Shown here piece by piece: positions 1 to 12,533 of a DNA stretch of 64,000 nucleotides. Source of the DNA: Aldrovandia affinis (lineage: Eukaryota; Chordata; Actinopteri; Notacanthiformes; Halosauridae); assembly GCA_029706075.1 (NCBI GenBank), contig JAINUG010000148.1, positions 1,758,939 through 1,822,938 on the forward strand, written 5' to 3'. The notes below the pieces were generated by a model. That model was not told the DNA's origin. It worked only from the letters and a program-made list of their open reading frames with translations, and made no database searches. The position numbers were made by a program, and so were the translations under genes. Numbering within the stretch: the first letter of the stretch is position 1; each line of letters opens with the position of its first letter.

Positions 1-33
1 TGACAAGTGCATCTGAAGCATTTCAGTTGTGTT

Positions 34-465
<432 letters not shown>

Positions 466-1145
466 GCACCCTCAGTCCAGGCATGTCCAGTCTCTGCTTG
501 GCGCGCCTGCAGGCCCACAGAACACAGCAGCAGGCCCTGCACAGTGGGGCCCCAGGTCCTGCTGTGGAGCTCGGCTGTCCAGCCTGGCCTCTCTGCCTTG
601 GTCCTGACCCAGACCTGCGGGCGCCTCAGTGAAGCTCAGGGCTGCAGTCTGGGCTGCGTTGCTCATCTCCGAGGGTTGAGCTCTCCCGCTGTCTCTTTAG
701 TCGTCTCTTCCAGTCAGCTCCCCTGCCGCATTTGCCATTGTGTTTCATTTCATCTCAGCTTGACCTGCCTGAAAGTGTGTATGAGTGGAATCCTCTCCCC
801 TCGGTCCCCCCTTGTAAATGTTTCTGTGTTGGAAACAGAGGAAATTTGAGCTTTTGTGGAGTTTGATTTGTGTCTCTGAAGGCTTTGGCAGGGGGATCAG
901 TCAGACACAAAGCCAGGCTTGCGTGGCAGCCGTCACCGTTCCCCTGTGTAAAACAACAACAGTGGAAAACAAAAGGAAGTGAAGACGGGGCTGCCTTCCT
1001 GTCGACACCAGCTGTTGAAGTGGATGACTGACAGTGGTGAAACACCTGCTCTCTGATGACTGACAGCAGAGCAGAGCTAGTCAAACTCTTACACCAAAGC
1101 CACATCATCTCCGATGACTGACAGCAGGTCAAGAGCCAGTTGAAC

Positions 1146-1390
1146 GGCAACGTTGGCATAACGGTTAAGGAACTGAGATTGTAGCGCAAAGGTTGCAGGT
1201 TCGATCCCAGGTGGGGCACTGCCATTGTACCCTTGACCTGAAGGTACTTGAAGGTACTTGACCTGGATTGCTTCAGTAAATATCCAGCTGTATAAATGGA
1301 TTGTATGTAACGAAATGTAAACTGTGTAAAAGTCGCTCTGGATAAGAGCATCTGCTAAATGGCTGTAATGTAATGTAATGTAATGTAATG
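1146..1390 (+). mobile_element. SINE-A copy 1 (V-SINE/UnaSINE-like)
   Basis: The tRNA-like head contains GGTTGCAGGTTCGATCCCAG, which matches an RNA polymerase III box B. It is followed by the family body (CCATTGTACCCTTGA, AAATATCCAGCTGTATAAA) and a LINE-type tail GGATAAGAGCATCTGCTAAA ending in repeated TGTAA. The copy has a small internal duplication of GAAGGTACTT. The TGTAA tail recalls eel UnaSINE/UnaL2; the family name is from memory. Confidence 0.85.
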
Positions 1391-1682
1391 GTAATGGTTG
1401 AACTTCAGGAGTTAGTGAGGCAACCCCCCCTCTGATCTGCGATGGAATTTTGGCATAGCGGATCTGGAGTTAAACCCAGTCCAGCGGGTTGCATCTTCAA
1501 ATCCCGTTGAGGCACCCTTAGGGACCTTTTGTGCGTCCGGTTGTAATAATGACATTGTATTCATTCAGGGACACAAACACTGTAACTTATCAGTGATGTT
1601 TTGTCTTTACCCAACAGCACCCCCTGGTCTCCAGCTGATGTATTGCATGTGTACACAGCTGTCTGCTGTGGAGGTGTAGCAA

Positions 1683-1850
1683 TATAATAATAATAATAAT
1701 AATATACGCCATTTAGCAGACGCTTTTATCCAAAGCGACTTACAGTAGTGAATGCATACATTTTCAGTATATGTGGCCCCAGTGGGGATTGATCCCACAA
1801 CCTAAGCGTTGCCAAGGCTGTGCTCTACCTACTGAGCCACACAGAACCAC
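1683..1850 (-). mobile_element. SINE-C copy 1, tRNA-Ile-like head
   Basis: Read on the minus strand it starts with a tRNA-like head (TGTGGCTCAGTAGGTAGAGC, then GGGATCAATCCCC as box B). It continues through a short spacer to CTTTGGATAAAAGCGTCTGC and an ATT-repeat end. The head resembles tRNA-Ile around the D-arm and anticodon arm but is not a functional tRNA. The tail is shared with SINE-A, pointing to mobilisation by related L2-type LINEs. Confidence 0.8.
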
Positions 1851-2307
1851 ACAGCAGACCTCGCAGTTCCAGCCACCTTACCCCCCCATGTCACTCAGTC
1901 CTCCTTCCTGCGTATGTTTCTCAAGCTTGTCACCTTTGCGCCCCCCTCCCTTCAACGTAGGCGCGCACAGGAGCACGGGTCTTATGACACACCGATCAAG
2001 GCTTCCTTTGCCCTGGCATGGATACCGTGCAGCACGTTTGCATTGTTGCCGTGGACCGAAGAAGTCTGCACATTTATTGTCGACTTGTTTGCTGCTAGAA
2101 AGCCCCATTTCAGCAAAAGGCTTTATTCCCTTTCGCCATCAATCTTTTACAAACAAGTGAGGCTAATACTGCCTTAGCTGCTGGGATGCGTGCCCTGCTC
2201 AGAGCTGTGATTTGTGGCTGAAAGGCGTAGTGTGCTTCCCCCGCAAGGAAGATGGAAGATTTCTGACTCTGAAACCAAGGGGATCGGGGCGTGTGTGAAC
2301 TGTGACC

Positions 2308-2309
<2 letters not shown>

Positions 2310-2350
<41 letters not shown>
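2310..2350. repeat. CT microsatellite
   Basis: About 20 uninterrupted CT units. Confidence 0.97.
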
Positions 2351-2353
<3 letters not shown>

Positions 2354-4154
2354 CCCGCTCTCTCTGATGTACACGGATGGCTTTTTCCTTCCCTCCATCG
2401 TTTTTCGCTAACATTGTCCCCTCTCTCTCCCGATTGACACGCTTAAATAAAAAAATAAAAGCACTTTGTGCAGATTCCATGTTTTGGGGACCATTTTAGA
2501 AGTGCAGAGAATAAGTGGGGTTTTTTTGTAAAATTTTTTTGGGGGAAAGGACTTTGTCATCTTTATGTATGCAAGTGTTGAAAAGGGTCTGAAGGACTCT
2601 TCTGGTTCAACAGCAGAAGATGTTCCTGTGTCTCTCTTGCCACCGCCAAGGGTACAGTGCTAACTTCTGTAAAGTATGAGATTGTAAAGCTCTTGGTTCG
2701 GCTATTTAGGCCTTTAGACCTCAATGAGTGGCCACCGATCTGGTATGATACCAGCCAACGAACGGGTCGTTTGAAAACCTTATCGTTGTCGGAAACATGT
2801 AGCTTCCCAGTTCACGTCATCCGTCATCACATTATATCATGTATTTGTTTTCCAGGGCTTCTCATGTCCATACGTTTGCATTAAATCTGATATTCAGTCC
2901 CGGAATTAGAGTTTTACATTTGCATACCTAGAATGCACTGTTTTTGTGACGTCTGTTGCGCCTCGTTTGCGCCACGGCACACATAGGGAGCTGGGCCTGT
3001 TACCCAGGATGCATTGTGGGTGGAGGCGGACGGGCGGGCGGGGGAAGAAGGGGTCCTCCAGCTGCCTCAGTAAGATTAACAGCCCTCCTCTAGGCCCCCC
3101 TGCAGCTCAGGGATCAGGGTTTTTTTCCTTTTTTTCCGGGGGGTGGGGGTGGGAGGCGGAAGGATCACAAACTAATTAAGGTCATAATGGAGTTCAGGAC
3201 TGTTAAAATTGTTTATAAATCATTAGGGGGAAACAGGCCTTCCCTTGTGTCCTGCACATAATTAGCCAGAGTCAAGGTCACGATAACAGCCGCACACTTC
3301 CTGGTGCAGAGCGCGCGCGCGCTCACTCAGAACTGCTGCTGTGGACAGAATGCCATGTATGCACGGGGGATGGGGGTTGTGGGGGACATGCCGATCTGCC
3401 TCCTATATTATTCCCTAAATAAATACACACTGCCCACTGGGGGCTCTTAGGCAGTGAAATGCACTCTCAGTGATATTAATGAGCTTCTTGCTTATTTAGC
3501 CCGTTTGGCGGTGGGGGGCCGGGAATGAAGCTTTTGCTTCAGTGTCGCCTGAGATTTGTTTTCTTAACGTCATTGACTTTTGTCGATGCAAACAGTGCCG
3601 ACGTGGCGAACGAATTAAATGCTGAAATTGACCTTGTCCTCGCCATCCATCATCATTTGCTAGAGTAAATTTCTCTTCATATAGGGCTATAGGAATTGAG
3701 TGGATGCTCAGATGTTGTTAAGCTTGACATGGTTTTCGGCGAGTGGCGCACCACCGGACTGATTATGTCTCCTTCAGCCGCTCCCTTTGGAAGGCGCTTG
3801 GCTCGCCCCCACAAGGGGTCACCTTTTGATTGGTGATGCATTGTGGGAAAGGGAAATGTGGAAATGTACAGATTTACAACCGTCCCTGACAATTTATTTT
3901 ATAAAGTGAGATCACTGAGATTCTACGAGATTCTATGACAAAAGAAAAGAGCTCCTGGTTCAATCACAGCCCGATGAAGTTTCACTTTCGTTCATTCAGA
4001 AATAAAATGAAGCAGCCCTGGCATGAGCCTGTCTGACAATTTGATTTGACGGGAGGGCCTTTATTGACAGAAACATTTGGGGCGGAACCTTTTAATGACT
4101 TAAGGCCATCCACGACTTTTCAAACGGTCTGTTCATCTGCCTGTTACTCGCTTA

Positions 4155-4470
4155 GCATTGATTGACGCGTCGTCCTCCATTTCCCGGCAGCGCTAACCTC
4201 TGGGAAAGGGCTGCGTGCCGCTGTGCTCAGCCTCTCCGCCCGCCCGCCCGCCTCGGCGCCCGCGCTCTGTCGCCGCGTCCTGACCAGAGGCCCGCTGCGC
4301 AGAAGGGTACGCCGCGGTGTCTCCGTCTCTCTCTCTCTCGCCCTCTCCCCTTTGTCAGACGCGCTCGCGGAACAGCGGCCCGCACCTCCCCGCCTCCGTC
4401 CGCGCGGCGGGAACAGCGGGGCTTCCAGGTGCTTCTCTCTCGCACGCAGCGTGATCACCGCTTCTCCTCG
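4155..4470. other. CpG-dense, GC-rich patch
   Basis: This segment is rich in GC and CpG (for example CCGCCCGCCCGCCCGCC near 4237) in contrast to its AT-richer flanks. It could be an unmethylated regulatory island or alternative promoter, but no first exon or transcript evidence is visible. Open frames here have no recognisable family. Confidence 0.35.
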
Positions 4471-4891
4471 TCCCCCCGCTCCTGCAATCACGGCACAAAG
4501 GACAGCGGGCGCACTTTATACCGCCGTGCCGAGTGTAGCGAGGGAAACACTGACACCGATCCTGAGGACAGGGCCTTGTGTGATGTTGAGCAGGCGTCAG
4601 TTTCGTGTGTGTGAGGGCGGAGGGGGGGGGGGGGTGGTGGGGGGTGATGCCTCTCTTCGCTCAGGTGGCCCTGTGTCAGAGGGATGCCCGGGTTTCTCTG
4701 GCAGACTGCGTCTTTTCGCCCTCCCCTCACAGCCAGGGTTGCTATTCTGATCAGATTGGTGTGTCAATCAGCCGCCTGAAAGAGACCGATGCAGACACGC
4801 ACACATACACGCATTTGTACACACACAGGCATACACACTTGCACACTCTTGCCTGCGGATTCATACGTACATCTGCACTCACACACTCTTT

Positions 4892-4895
<4 letters not shown>

Positions 4896-4928
<33 letters not shown>
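4896..4928. repeat. GA microsatellite
   Basis: Sixteen uninterrupted AG units, preceded by a CA-rich stretch from about 4795. Confidence 0.96.
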
Positions 4929-4930
<2 letters not shown>

Positions 4931-7119
4931 GGTAAAGCATCATTGTTGTGTCATCTCTGACAGTGACTTTGAGATGTCGGGGAGATAAGTACATGATCCG
5001 TGATTGTTTGCACACGGAGCCGAGAGGTTCAGTCTCTGAGAGCGGACACGGCTGAGAGAACAGGGGCGGAGACGGGGGACCCGCTCGATACCAGACGCCG
5101 GCCGAGGCTGGAAGTCCGTCGTAACGAAAACGCTGCGCTCCCCTTCATCAGCGGAAACCGATACCGCCATCGACCTCCTTTTCCCTGTCGTTCCTCGCGT
5201 CTGTGCCAGCCTCTCCCACCTGTTCGTTCACTAAATAAAAGCCTGCTCCCGGAGGGACGTCGTGTCCTACCTTCATCGGCCCACGCGCAGTAGAATCCCC
5301 GCTCGCGATCTCGTCTTGGGGAAAGCCTTCGACATCACGAGCGACTAAATGGGGCAAGGCCCCACCGATCCGTAACTCGGTGGAGCACACCTGCCTTCCC
5401 GGCAAACGAGGTTGGCATTGAGCGAGTCAAAACAGCGAGCAGAAACGGTTTAAGCGGCGCCTTCAGTGGACCGATTGGCTGCAGAGTGCCTTGACCTCCA
5501 GCTGCAGTGGGGCTGTTCAGGGCCAGGGAGGGCTGCCGGGGGTTGTCAGATCCCTCCCTGCGCTGTATCTGCGAGGCCCTGGTTTGAAATCGGCATGCAT
5601 CCCAGGTGTTAATGAGGTGCAAATTGAAAGGCTGGCGTACGGTGGCGCCTGTGGGAATGCGGCCTCTGGGACTGGAGTTGGCCCGCGCCGCGCGAGAGGA
5701 TCGAAGCTCAAACAGCACCTCTGCCTTTTTTTATTTGCTTTAATTAAGCCCTCCACCCCCGCGCCTCCGTTTCCAGAGGCCTGCTTTACCGTGTTCATTT
5801 CACAGTGCAAGTCCCCGCGCAGAAAACAAAATGCACAACCTTGAGTACCCCGCTACTCCCCTTCCTGAGGGTTTCTCTCTCCCCCCCTGAGCCGAGTCGG
5901 TTTTGTTGTGTTTTTTCTCCAAAATTCTGAATTCCGATTTGTATTTGTAAGCTCATCGTTGCAGCCTCCTCCGCCGTTTGAGTGCAGACAAGCACGAGCC
6001 CTGCTCCGAAACACGTGCGGCCACCGCCTCTTTTCACTCTGTCGTCCGCCATTTGAGCCCGTGCAGTCATTGCGTTAGAGGGCTCTTCATGTGCAGTTTG
6101 TGCAGGAGGCCTCCAGACCAGAGGGGGGCGCTGGTGCCTGACAGGTCTTCCCACTGAATTGAGACCCTCATTCAATGGGGGACACTACAACCACAGATGA
6201 GCCTTCACAAGTTTCCCAGCTGTGTCTCCCAGCTAATAGTCGGTCCAATGGTCCAGTCGGTCATCCTGGCTGAGAGCTGTACACGTCATGGTTTCTGCAC
6301 CCAGTGCCCAGATTGACAGTGTATCAAGAGGTCATCTTAGCCAGGGCCGTTGGACAGGGGGGTGGGGTCACATGACCCAATGGCAGGAGTCACTGAGGAT
6401 GCATCAGGTTAATTGAAATGGGTGCCCAAGATATTTACTAGGCCCTGTGTTCACCACAGGAGCCTTCCTTAAATAGGACACGGCACCTCTCCGAAGCGGC
6501 TTTAATAATGCAGATGGAATTACTGGGAAGGCCTATGGGAAGGGCTTACTGTTCACTTGAGTCTGGCCCTGGGCTGTAATTTAACAGGGAATCACATTAA
6601 GGTGTAAAGGAATCGTGACGGAGCAGGCGATTTACAGTAAGTAAATAAATAAACAAAAGGAGGCCCCGTCACTCGGATGAGTGTAATGGAAAGAGCTATC
6701 CCATAAAACACCTGGTGCCGGGCCGAGCCCGCCGCATCAGGACCGATCAATCGCTGTCCCCTAATCAAGACACATCTGCTCCAGGTGGAATCGCATGATG
6801 AAGTGCCTGTTGCGGGTGTGAGGCTTTTCTGGCCTCCCGGGTCTCGGGCCTCTTGCTGTGGTGAGGGTGTGAGCCGCAGGGGTGACGGCAGGGTTGCCAT
6901 GGTGAGGGTGAAGGGCGGTTGCCGAGCTACCGCGATGAAGATGCAGGTCGGAGTGGTGGCGGCCAGGTTAAGGCGGTGGGGATGCAGGTCGGAGTGGTAG
7001 CGGCAGGGTTGCTGTAACCATGTTCCCCTGTAGCAGGTTCCTTCATGCTTTTGTCACAGCACAGCTGAGCTTGAAGGACACTGGACATGACATGCTGGGA
7101 TGAGTCCCCGTTCCTCAGA

Positions 7120-7380
7120 AAGACGGGGAGAGAGAAGAAGGAAGGGAGGGAAGGGGGAAGGAGAAGAGTGAGAAAAGAGGAAGCTATGAAAGGAGGGAGG
7201 GAGGGAGGGAGGGAGGGAGGGAGGGAGGGTGGGTGGGAGGGAGAGCAAAGGAGAAATGGGAGTAAGGAATAAAAAGAGGAGAGGAAGAAAGGGAAGCAGA
7301 AGAAGAATGGAGAGAAAGTGGGAGAGAAATGGACAGAGTGAAAGAGGGGAAGGGGAAGGAGACGAGTGAGAAAGAGAAAA
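7120..7380. repeat. Purine-rich GGGA/GA tract
   Basis: About 260 bp with nearly all purines on the + strand, centred on a GGGA tetranucleotide array at 7192-7252. Such mirror-like polypurine tracts can form triplex DNA; that is general knowledge, not shown here. Confidence 0.9.
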
Positions 7381-7413
7381 TGATTAATAGTGAAATTGGA
7401 AATGATCAATAGA

Positions 7414-7574
7414 GTGGTTCTGTGTGGCTCAGTAGGTAGAGCATGGCGCTGACAACGCTTAGGCTGTGGGTTCGTTTCCCATTGGGACCACATATACTGA
7501 AAAATGTATGCATTCACTACTGGAAGTCGCTGAGGATAAAAGCGTCTGCTAAATGGCATATATATATATATATT
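7414..7574 (+). mobile_element. SINE-C copy 2, tRNA-Ile-like head
   Basis: Same family as the copy at 1683-1850 in the opposite orientation. It has the head TGTGGCTCAGTAGGTAGAGC, then CTGACAACGC where tRNA-Ile has a similar anticodon arm, GTGGGTTCGTTTCCC as box B, and the tail GGATAAAAGCGTCTGCTAAA followed by TA repeats. Divergence in box B argues against an active tRNA gene. Confidence 0.85.
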
Positions 7575-8979
7575 ACAGAGGGAGGGAGGAGAGTGATTGC
7601 ATGCAGGCTGCCTTATTAAAGCGTCACTCTGTAAAGGCATGTCAAAGATGGAGGCCCATACCCCGCCACTCGGCTCCCTTTCTCAGAAGAAGGTCCACGC
7701 TCTCCACTGCATTCTCTGCGTCTGCATGACCACAGACTCATCTGCAAGGAAACATAAAAGTCAATTATCTGTCACGAGTCCTCCCTTAGATGATAAAAGC
7801 AGTCATCACAAATGTATTATCAAAGTGCTTTTTATACCTGGCGATTAAAGCACTTTCCAGATAAAACGAGGGATTAAAACACAAAAGGAAATGGCCTAAA
7901 AGGAAGTTATATAAAACGGGTTATATTTTGTTTACAGTGTTGCGTAAAGGAACGAAGGTGAAGGCAAAGTTCATTTTTCCAATGTACCTGTGCTCTGACT
8001 GCAAATCCAGGCTAATTAGACGACACAGTTCTGCAAACACGATGTTAATAAGTTGACACAAGAGTTGTGGGCCACTCGGCTTCTCTGAAAAGGCGCCGTC
8101 TTTAGTTTGAACAAATGAGTCATTTTCCGTGTTGAAATTACAGCTATAATGAAGTAATTTAATCTCACTGTTCTCCAAGCCGCCTTTCTGTCGGATATTT
8201 GCAGTAAGGGCACCAAAGTGTCATTTAGTCTCTGGTCTCCGATTCTCTCTTTGAACGCGAAAGACTACCTTATCCCTCGTTAAAATAAGCCGGTAGTTAT
8301 GGTAACACAAGCTAGCACCCACACACACTTTCACACGCCGGCACACTTGTACTCGAGGCGGCAGGTTGGGTGGGGGCATTGCCTCCGGCTTTCAGGAGGG
8401 TCTTTAGGTCCGGCCCACTCGATCTGCACTGGGTCCGCTGGCTCTGATCTCGCTCAGCGGTCAGATAATTGCTGTGAAATATGAGCCTCCGTCAGGGCTA
8501 TTGTTTATCAATACTCGCGTCTGCTGCTTCTGTGTCGAGCAGGGGAACATTATGATTCATCACTCTTAACCTTCAATTCGCTCTGCCATTGTTTCCCTGT
8601 TCAATACCCACCGAGCAGACGTTTTCCAGAACGCGAGCTTGTTTAACTCTTTAACGGACCGCTCCTGATTTTTCTCCGGGTTGGAGAGAGGGGGCCGTTG
8701 TCACACGGTGGCAACGCGGCCGCACTCTGGGTCGGAGGATTAAGATGAATATTATTGCTTAATTACTCCGCTCGCCATTCCCGGCACGTAGCCAGGGGAG
8801 TGCACAGTCGATCGTGATTACTCTTGGTTAATAAGTGGGGGGCGCGCTTGTAAATGTGCTCAGGTGAAATAGTGGACGGCGATGCACAATGTGCTGAGCT
8901 TGCACGTGTCCTCATTCCAGTGGATTTCAGCGATGAAGTAACCGTGATGATTACGTGACATACCGGGGCACCACTCCAT

Positions 8980-9150
8980 GTGGGGTTTACCCACAGTGCC
9001 CCGCTCCTCTCGCGGTGACCGCGTGGCGTCCGACCACCGCATAATTTACCCACAATGCACCACCTCCCTCCTTGTGATCCCTGTAGCGTGCGACCACCCG
9101 ATAATTTACCCACAATGCACCACCTCCCACCTGGTGACCCCCTTAGTGTG
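8980..9150. repeat. Three-copy tandem repeat, about 60 bp unit
   Basis: Three imperfect units each contain TTTACCCACA(A/G)TGC followed by a C-rich block and GTGACC or GTGATCC. The second and third units share ATAATTTACCCACAATGCAC exactly. Confidence 0.8.
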
Positions 9151-9198
9151 CAACCATCCCATAGTACATATATATGTTTTAAGCTGCTTTTAAGTTTC

Positions 9199-9559
9199 AG
9201 ATTTTTTTCTCATTTTCTCCCAATTTAGTAGCCAATTACACCCTCTCTTTTCATGTCAATCCTCTTCTCGTATTGTGAGTTTGCTGCCATAGCCCTGAGA
9301 CCGGCAGTAACAAAGGTCATGTACCGCCTTCTCTGAGCCGGCACTCACCAAGCCAACGGCTGTAACTCTGGTACACAGAGCCACTCCTACACGCAGCAAA
9401 CTCATATCGGCTACCCTCCCCCCTCTCTGGGGTGGACAGCCAATTGCCCCCCCAGTTGCACTCCCGGCCAGAGCCAATGCTGGTGCGGCCGGTGGAATGG
9501 AACCCTGATCGCAGTGGGCAGCGTCGAACGTTGTAACCGCTAGACCACCTGGGAGGCCC
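9199..9559 (-). mobile_element. SINE-B copy 1 (tRNA-derived, full length)
   Basis: On the minus strand the element starts GGCCTCCCAGGTGGTCTAGC, like the 5' part of a Glu-type tRNA with box A. Box B is a decayed GGGTTCCATTCC. It ends in AATTGGCTACTAAATTGGG followed by A-rich sequence. Four further copies or fragments and one divergent relative occur in this window, which defines the family. Confidence 0.85.
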
Positions 9560-9919
9560 TTACCACCCCATTGTTTTGCCACCAAGTTCCACCTGTGTCC
9601 CGGCCCCCCAACAGTGTGTGCCTCCTCAGCGCTCGGTGTGCCAGGCAGAGTGTGTGCGCTGTGACAGAGTGGAGGTGGGAGAGCGCGGTGTTGGTGTGGC
9701 GGGGCACGTCTCACTGGCCCTGGAGAACAGGTGTCCCGCTCCCAAGGGAGAGGGCAGCTGTTCATGGAGTCCAATTTTACAGCTGGGTCGAACGGGGGGG
9801 GGGGCTCAGGTCTCAGCTAATGGTCCAAGGGCACAGTGTCACAAAGACAGGACAGGAGGGAGAGCTCAGAACCTCCGGTAGGGAGAAAGAGCAGTTTGAG
9901 GATAAGAATAATGTGCTTT

Positions 9920-10140
9920 TACATTTATATTTACATTTACATTTTAGGCATTTTATCCAGAGCGACTTACACAGTTTACATTTCTTTACATACAATCCAT
10001 TTATACAGCTGGATATTTCACTGAAGCAATTCAGGTTAAGTACCTTGCTCAAGGGTACAACGGCAGTGCCCTACATGGGAATCGAACCAGCAACCTTTGA
10101 GTTACAAGCCCAGCTCCCTAACCATTATACTGCACTGCCA
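9920..10140 (-). mobile_element. SINE-A copy 2
   Basis: Minus-strand copy. The tail (TTACATTTACATTTTAGGCA) is at the left and the tRNA-like head with TGGGAATCGAACCAGCAACC (reverse of box B) is at the right. The body motif TACAGCTGGATATTTCACTG is present. It lies 360 bp from a SINE-B copy in the same orientation. Confidence 0.9.
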
Positions 10141-10742
10141 GTGAGCTCAGCAGCCCCCCTGTGCGGATGGGTACTCAAGGTCAGCGGTGAATGCAGAATA
10201 TCTTATTGTGATGTCTTTGATGATGTTCAAGGCCTGTTTCGTTCAAAGATCTTTCTTTACAGTCTCCCCTTAGAAATGGCCATACAATTTGTGGGGATAA
10301 AAATACAAAACACAACCAAAGGCCAAAAATAAAAGAAGCCAAACAGTTAGAGGCTTATAAATATTTTTAAAGAGTGAATAAAGAAGTTAGTAACTACAGT
10401 ATCCGATAGGAAATAATAACAGGAAGGTTTTTTTTTTTTTCAATAAATATATACATTAGTAACAATGCATTATGCGTATATCCATAACAGCTAGGGCCCC
10501 GAAGAGCAACAACAGATCTCTGCTTCTAGTGTGGAATAGCCATTCCTTGCAACAACATTGAGGACAGTTTATGGCCTATCAAACAAAATGCCGGGGTCAA
10601 ATGTCCCATAAAATCCTCTAAGGCATTTGTCAGAACCTAAGACTGTCTCCTTCATGCCTATGTCACAGCACAGCTGAGCTTGGAGGAACAAATAGATTAC
10701 TGATCCAAGAGGAAATGCAGGGAGAATCCCCTTCAGCCATAC

Positions 10743-10862
10743 TTGTATGTGTGTGCGTGTGAGTGTGAGTGACTGTGTGTGACTGTGTGTGAGTGTGTTA
10801 GAGTGAGTGAGTGAGTGAGTGTGAGTGTGCGTGCGTGCGTGCGTGCGAGCGAGCGTGTGTAG
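10743..10862. repeat. Compound GT / GAGT / GCGT repeat
   Basis: GTGTGA and GACTGTGTGT motifs pass into GAGT tetranucleotides and then GCGT and GCGA units. This pattern suggests successive point changes followed by slippage. Confidence 0.93.
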
Positions 10863-11943
10863 TAATGCTAGCCATGCTCAGCATACTGTGTTTATGTACA
10901 GTTGGCAATGTAGAGTCTAAGCCTGGAGTGCATTGTAGAGGATCTAACAGCACTTTTAATTCATTAACAAGCATTCCCCCTGTCTCACCTTTTACTGCTT
11001 CCCAAAGAGACTGCATGCCAGGGACTTTGTAGAAGAGGTGTAGGTACGAGTGTAGGTGCCTGATCCTGCTTACACGTGGGGCTTATGGGGAAACACAGGG
11101 GTTCACATTTACTTCTGGTGATTGGAGCAATGCGAAGTTTGCTCATATATAACTTCCCACGTTTTCTTTATTTTTATTTGCATTTTACAAAAATATTCTG
11201 CCATTTAACTTCCTCCAGTTGTGCTGCCAAATCTGATTGGCATGCAGGTCTTCTACTATCTGTTGAGATCCTTTCTGCTTGGAACACTTTGCCCTAGACG
11301 CTGCTAATGGTTTGTTTTTTTGTTAGATGGAGCTTGAAGTGGTACCTTTCTGTCCAAGTTTGGTTCCGCACTTATGCACTGTGTTGTGCGCTGGCAGATA
11401 ATTGAAACAACTTCAATAAGTTTCGGGGGGAAAAAGAATTTCATTATATTAATGTCCCTTCGCCATAAAGATCAATGATGTGAAAAATCCCAACATCATT
11501 CCATCCCTTAAATCTGTGTCTAGGGAAGTCTGAGAAAGTCAGTGATGGGAGATTACTCACAATAGGGGGGAGACTTGAAATATTACTTTAGTACAGAAAA
11601 CAGTCATCTTTTAGTATTAAGAAGTGCTTTTGGATTTGTAATGAAAGGTATCTGAGAGACATACAGGATCACAACCTATTGCTTCGAGGTCTGCAGAAGA
11701 GGTTATTTTTCCGGCTGTGTATTTTAACTGAGAAGCCCAGTGGTAACACAAAGTTAGGCAGCACTACTCTCTTGCCAGTGCCTTTTTCAAGGTCACCTTG
11801 GGTTGTTCTCTGATCAAAATAACATCCACCTACAAGCCAGAGAAGGAGTTTGTTTGGTGATATCAGGATTTGGTAAGACATTGTGCCTGGATTTAAGATT
11901 CATAATTCTTGACTTTTTCCCCAAAGTGTGCAAAATTCGATTG

Positions 11944-12172
11944 TACATTACATTTGACATTTTAGGCATTTAGCAGATGCTCTTATCCAGAGCGACTTAC
12001 ACAGTTTACATTTCTTTACATACAATCCATTTATACAGCTGGATATTTTACTGAAGCAATTCAGGTTAAGTACCATGCTCAAGGGTACAACAGCAGTGCC
12101 CCACCTGGGAATTGAACCTGCAACCTCTGAGTTACAAACCCGGCTCCCTAACCATTATGCTACACCGCCAGC
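11944..12172 (-). mobile_element. SINE-A copy 3
   Basis: Complete minus-strand copy. Its left end carries the tail (TTAGCAGATGCTCTTATCCA) and its right end the tRNA-like head (box B read as GGGAATTGAACCTGCAACC). It ends 285 bp upstream of the first exon. Confidence 0.92.
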
Positions 12173-12415
12173 CCTCTACGGCGTAGATTTGAGATTGTGA
12201 GCTGAAAAGAATGAGGGGAAGCATCGATGAAATTACAGACAGCAACTGAGGTTTGTAATGGGAAACTGACAGACAGGGGGAGGCCACCAGTTAAACACAA
12301 CGATGGAGTCTTAAAGGTGGTTTCCCTGCGCGGAGGTGGAGTCGCCTCAGTCCGGAACGTTCCGGCGCCCCCGAAGGCCACACCAGGCCAAATCGAAGGC
12401 GTTTCGTCCCAGTAA

Positions 12416-12457
12416 CTCTCTCCTCTCCTCTCCTCTCCTCTCCTCTCCTCTCCCAAG
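12416..12457 (+). promoter_or_regulatory. 3' splice site with TCTCC-repeat pyrimidine tract
   Basis: About six repeats of TCCTC/TCTCC form an unbroken pyrimidine tract ending CCCAAG, immediately before the exon at 12458. AAG is a weaker acceptor trinucleotide than CAG or TAG. The long repeat-derived tract probably compensates and is likely to vary in length between individuals. Confidence 0.8.
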
Positions 12458-12533
12458 GACAACTACACCTTCGCCCAGCCGGGAATCCAGCGGAAGGTGC
12501 GCGCCCTGGAGGAGCTGGTGAGCCGGATCGATG
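12458..12533 (+). CDS. tbc1d22a: TBC1D22A-like internal exon (TBC domain, first exon in window)
   Basis: This exon encodes 25 residues plus one base. It begins DNYTFAQPGIQ and ends ALEELVSRID, a stretch I recognise from vertebrate TBC1D22A/B, homologues of yeast Gyp1. These proteins are Rab GTPase-activating proteins linked to Golgi membranes, where TBC1D22 proteins are reported to bind ACBD3. The acceptor is AG at 12456-12457 after a TCTCC-repeat pyrimidine tract. The donor is GTGAGT at 12534. The exon starts in phase 0 and leaves one G for the next codon, which the exon at 31342 completes to Glu. The sequence lies in the TBC domain, downstream of the arginine-finger and glutamine-finger motifs expected in earlier exons that I did not find here. 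TBC1D22B is nearly identical in this exon, so the paralogue call rests on the next two exons. Confidence 0.93.

Noticed and set aside
7414..7490. Possible tRNA-Ile gene
   Set aside because: The tRNA-like part is fused to a SINE body and LINE tail, and box B and the arms deviate from a functional tRNA.
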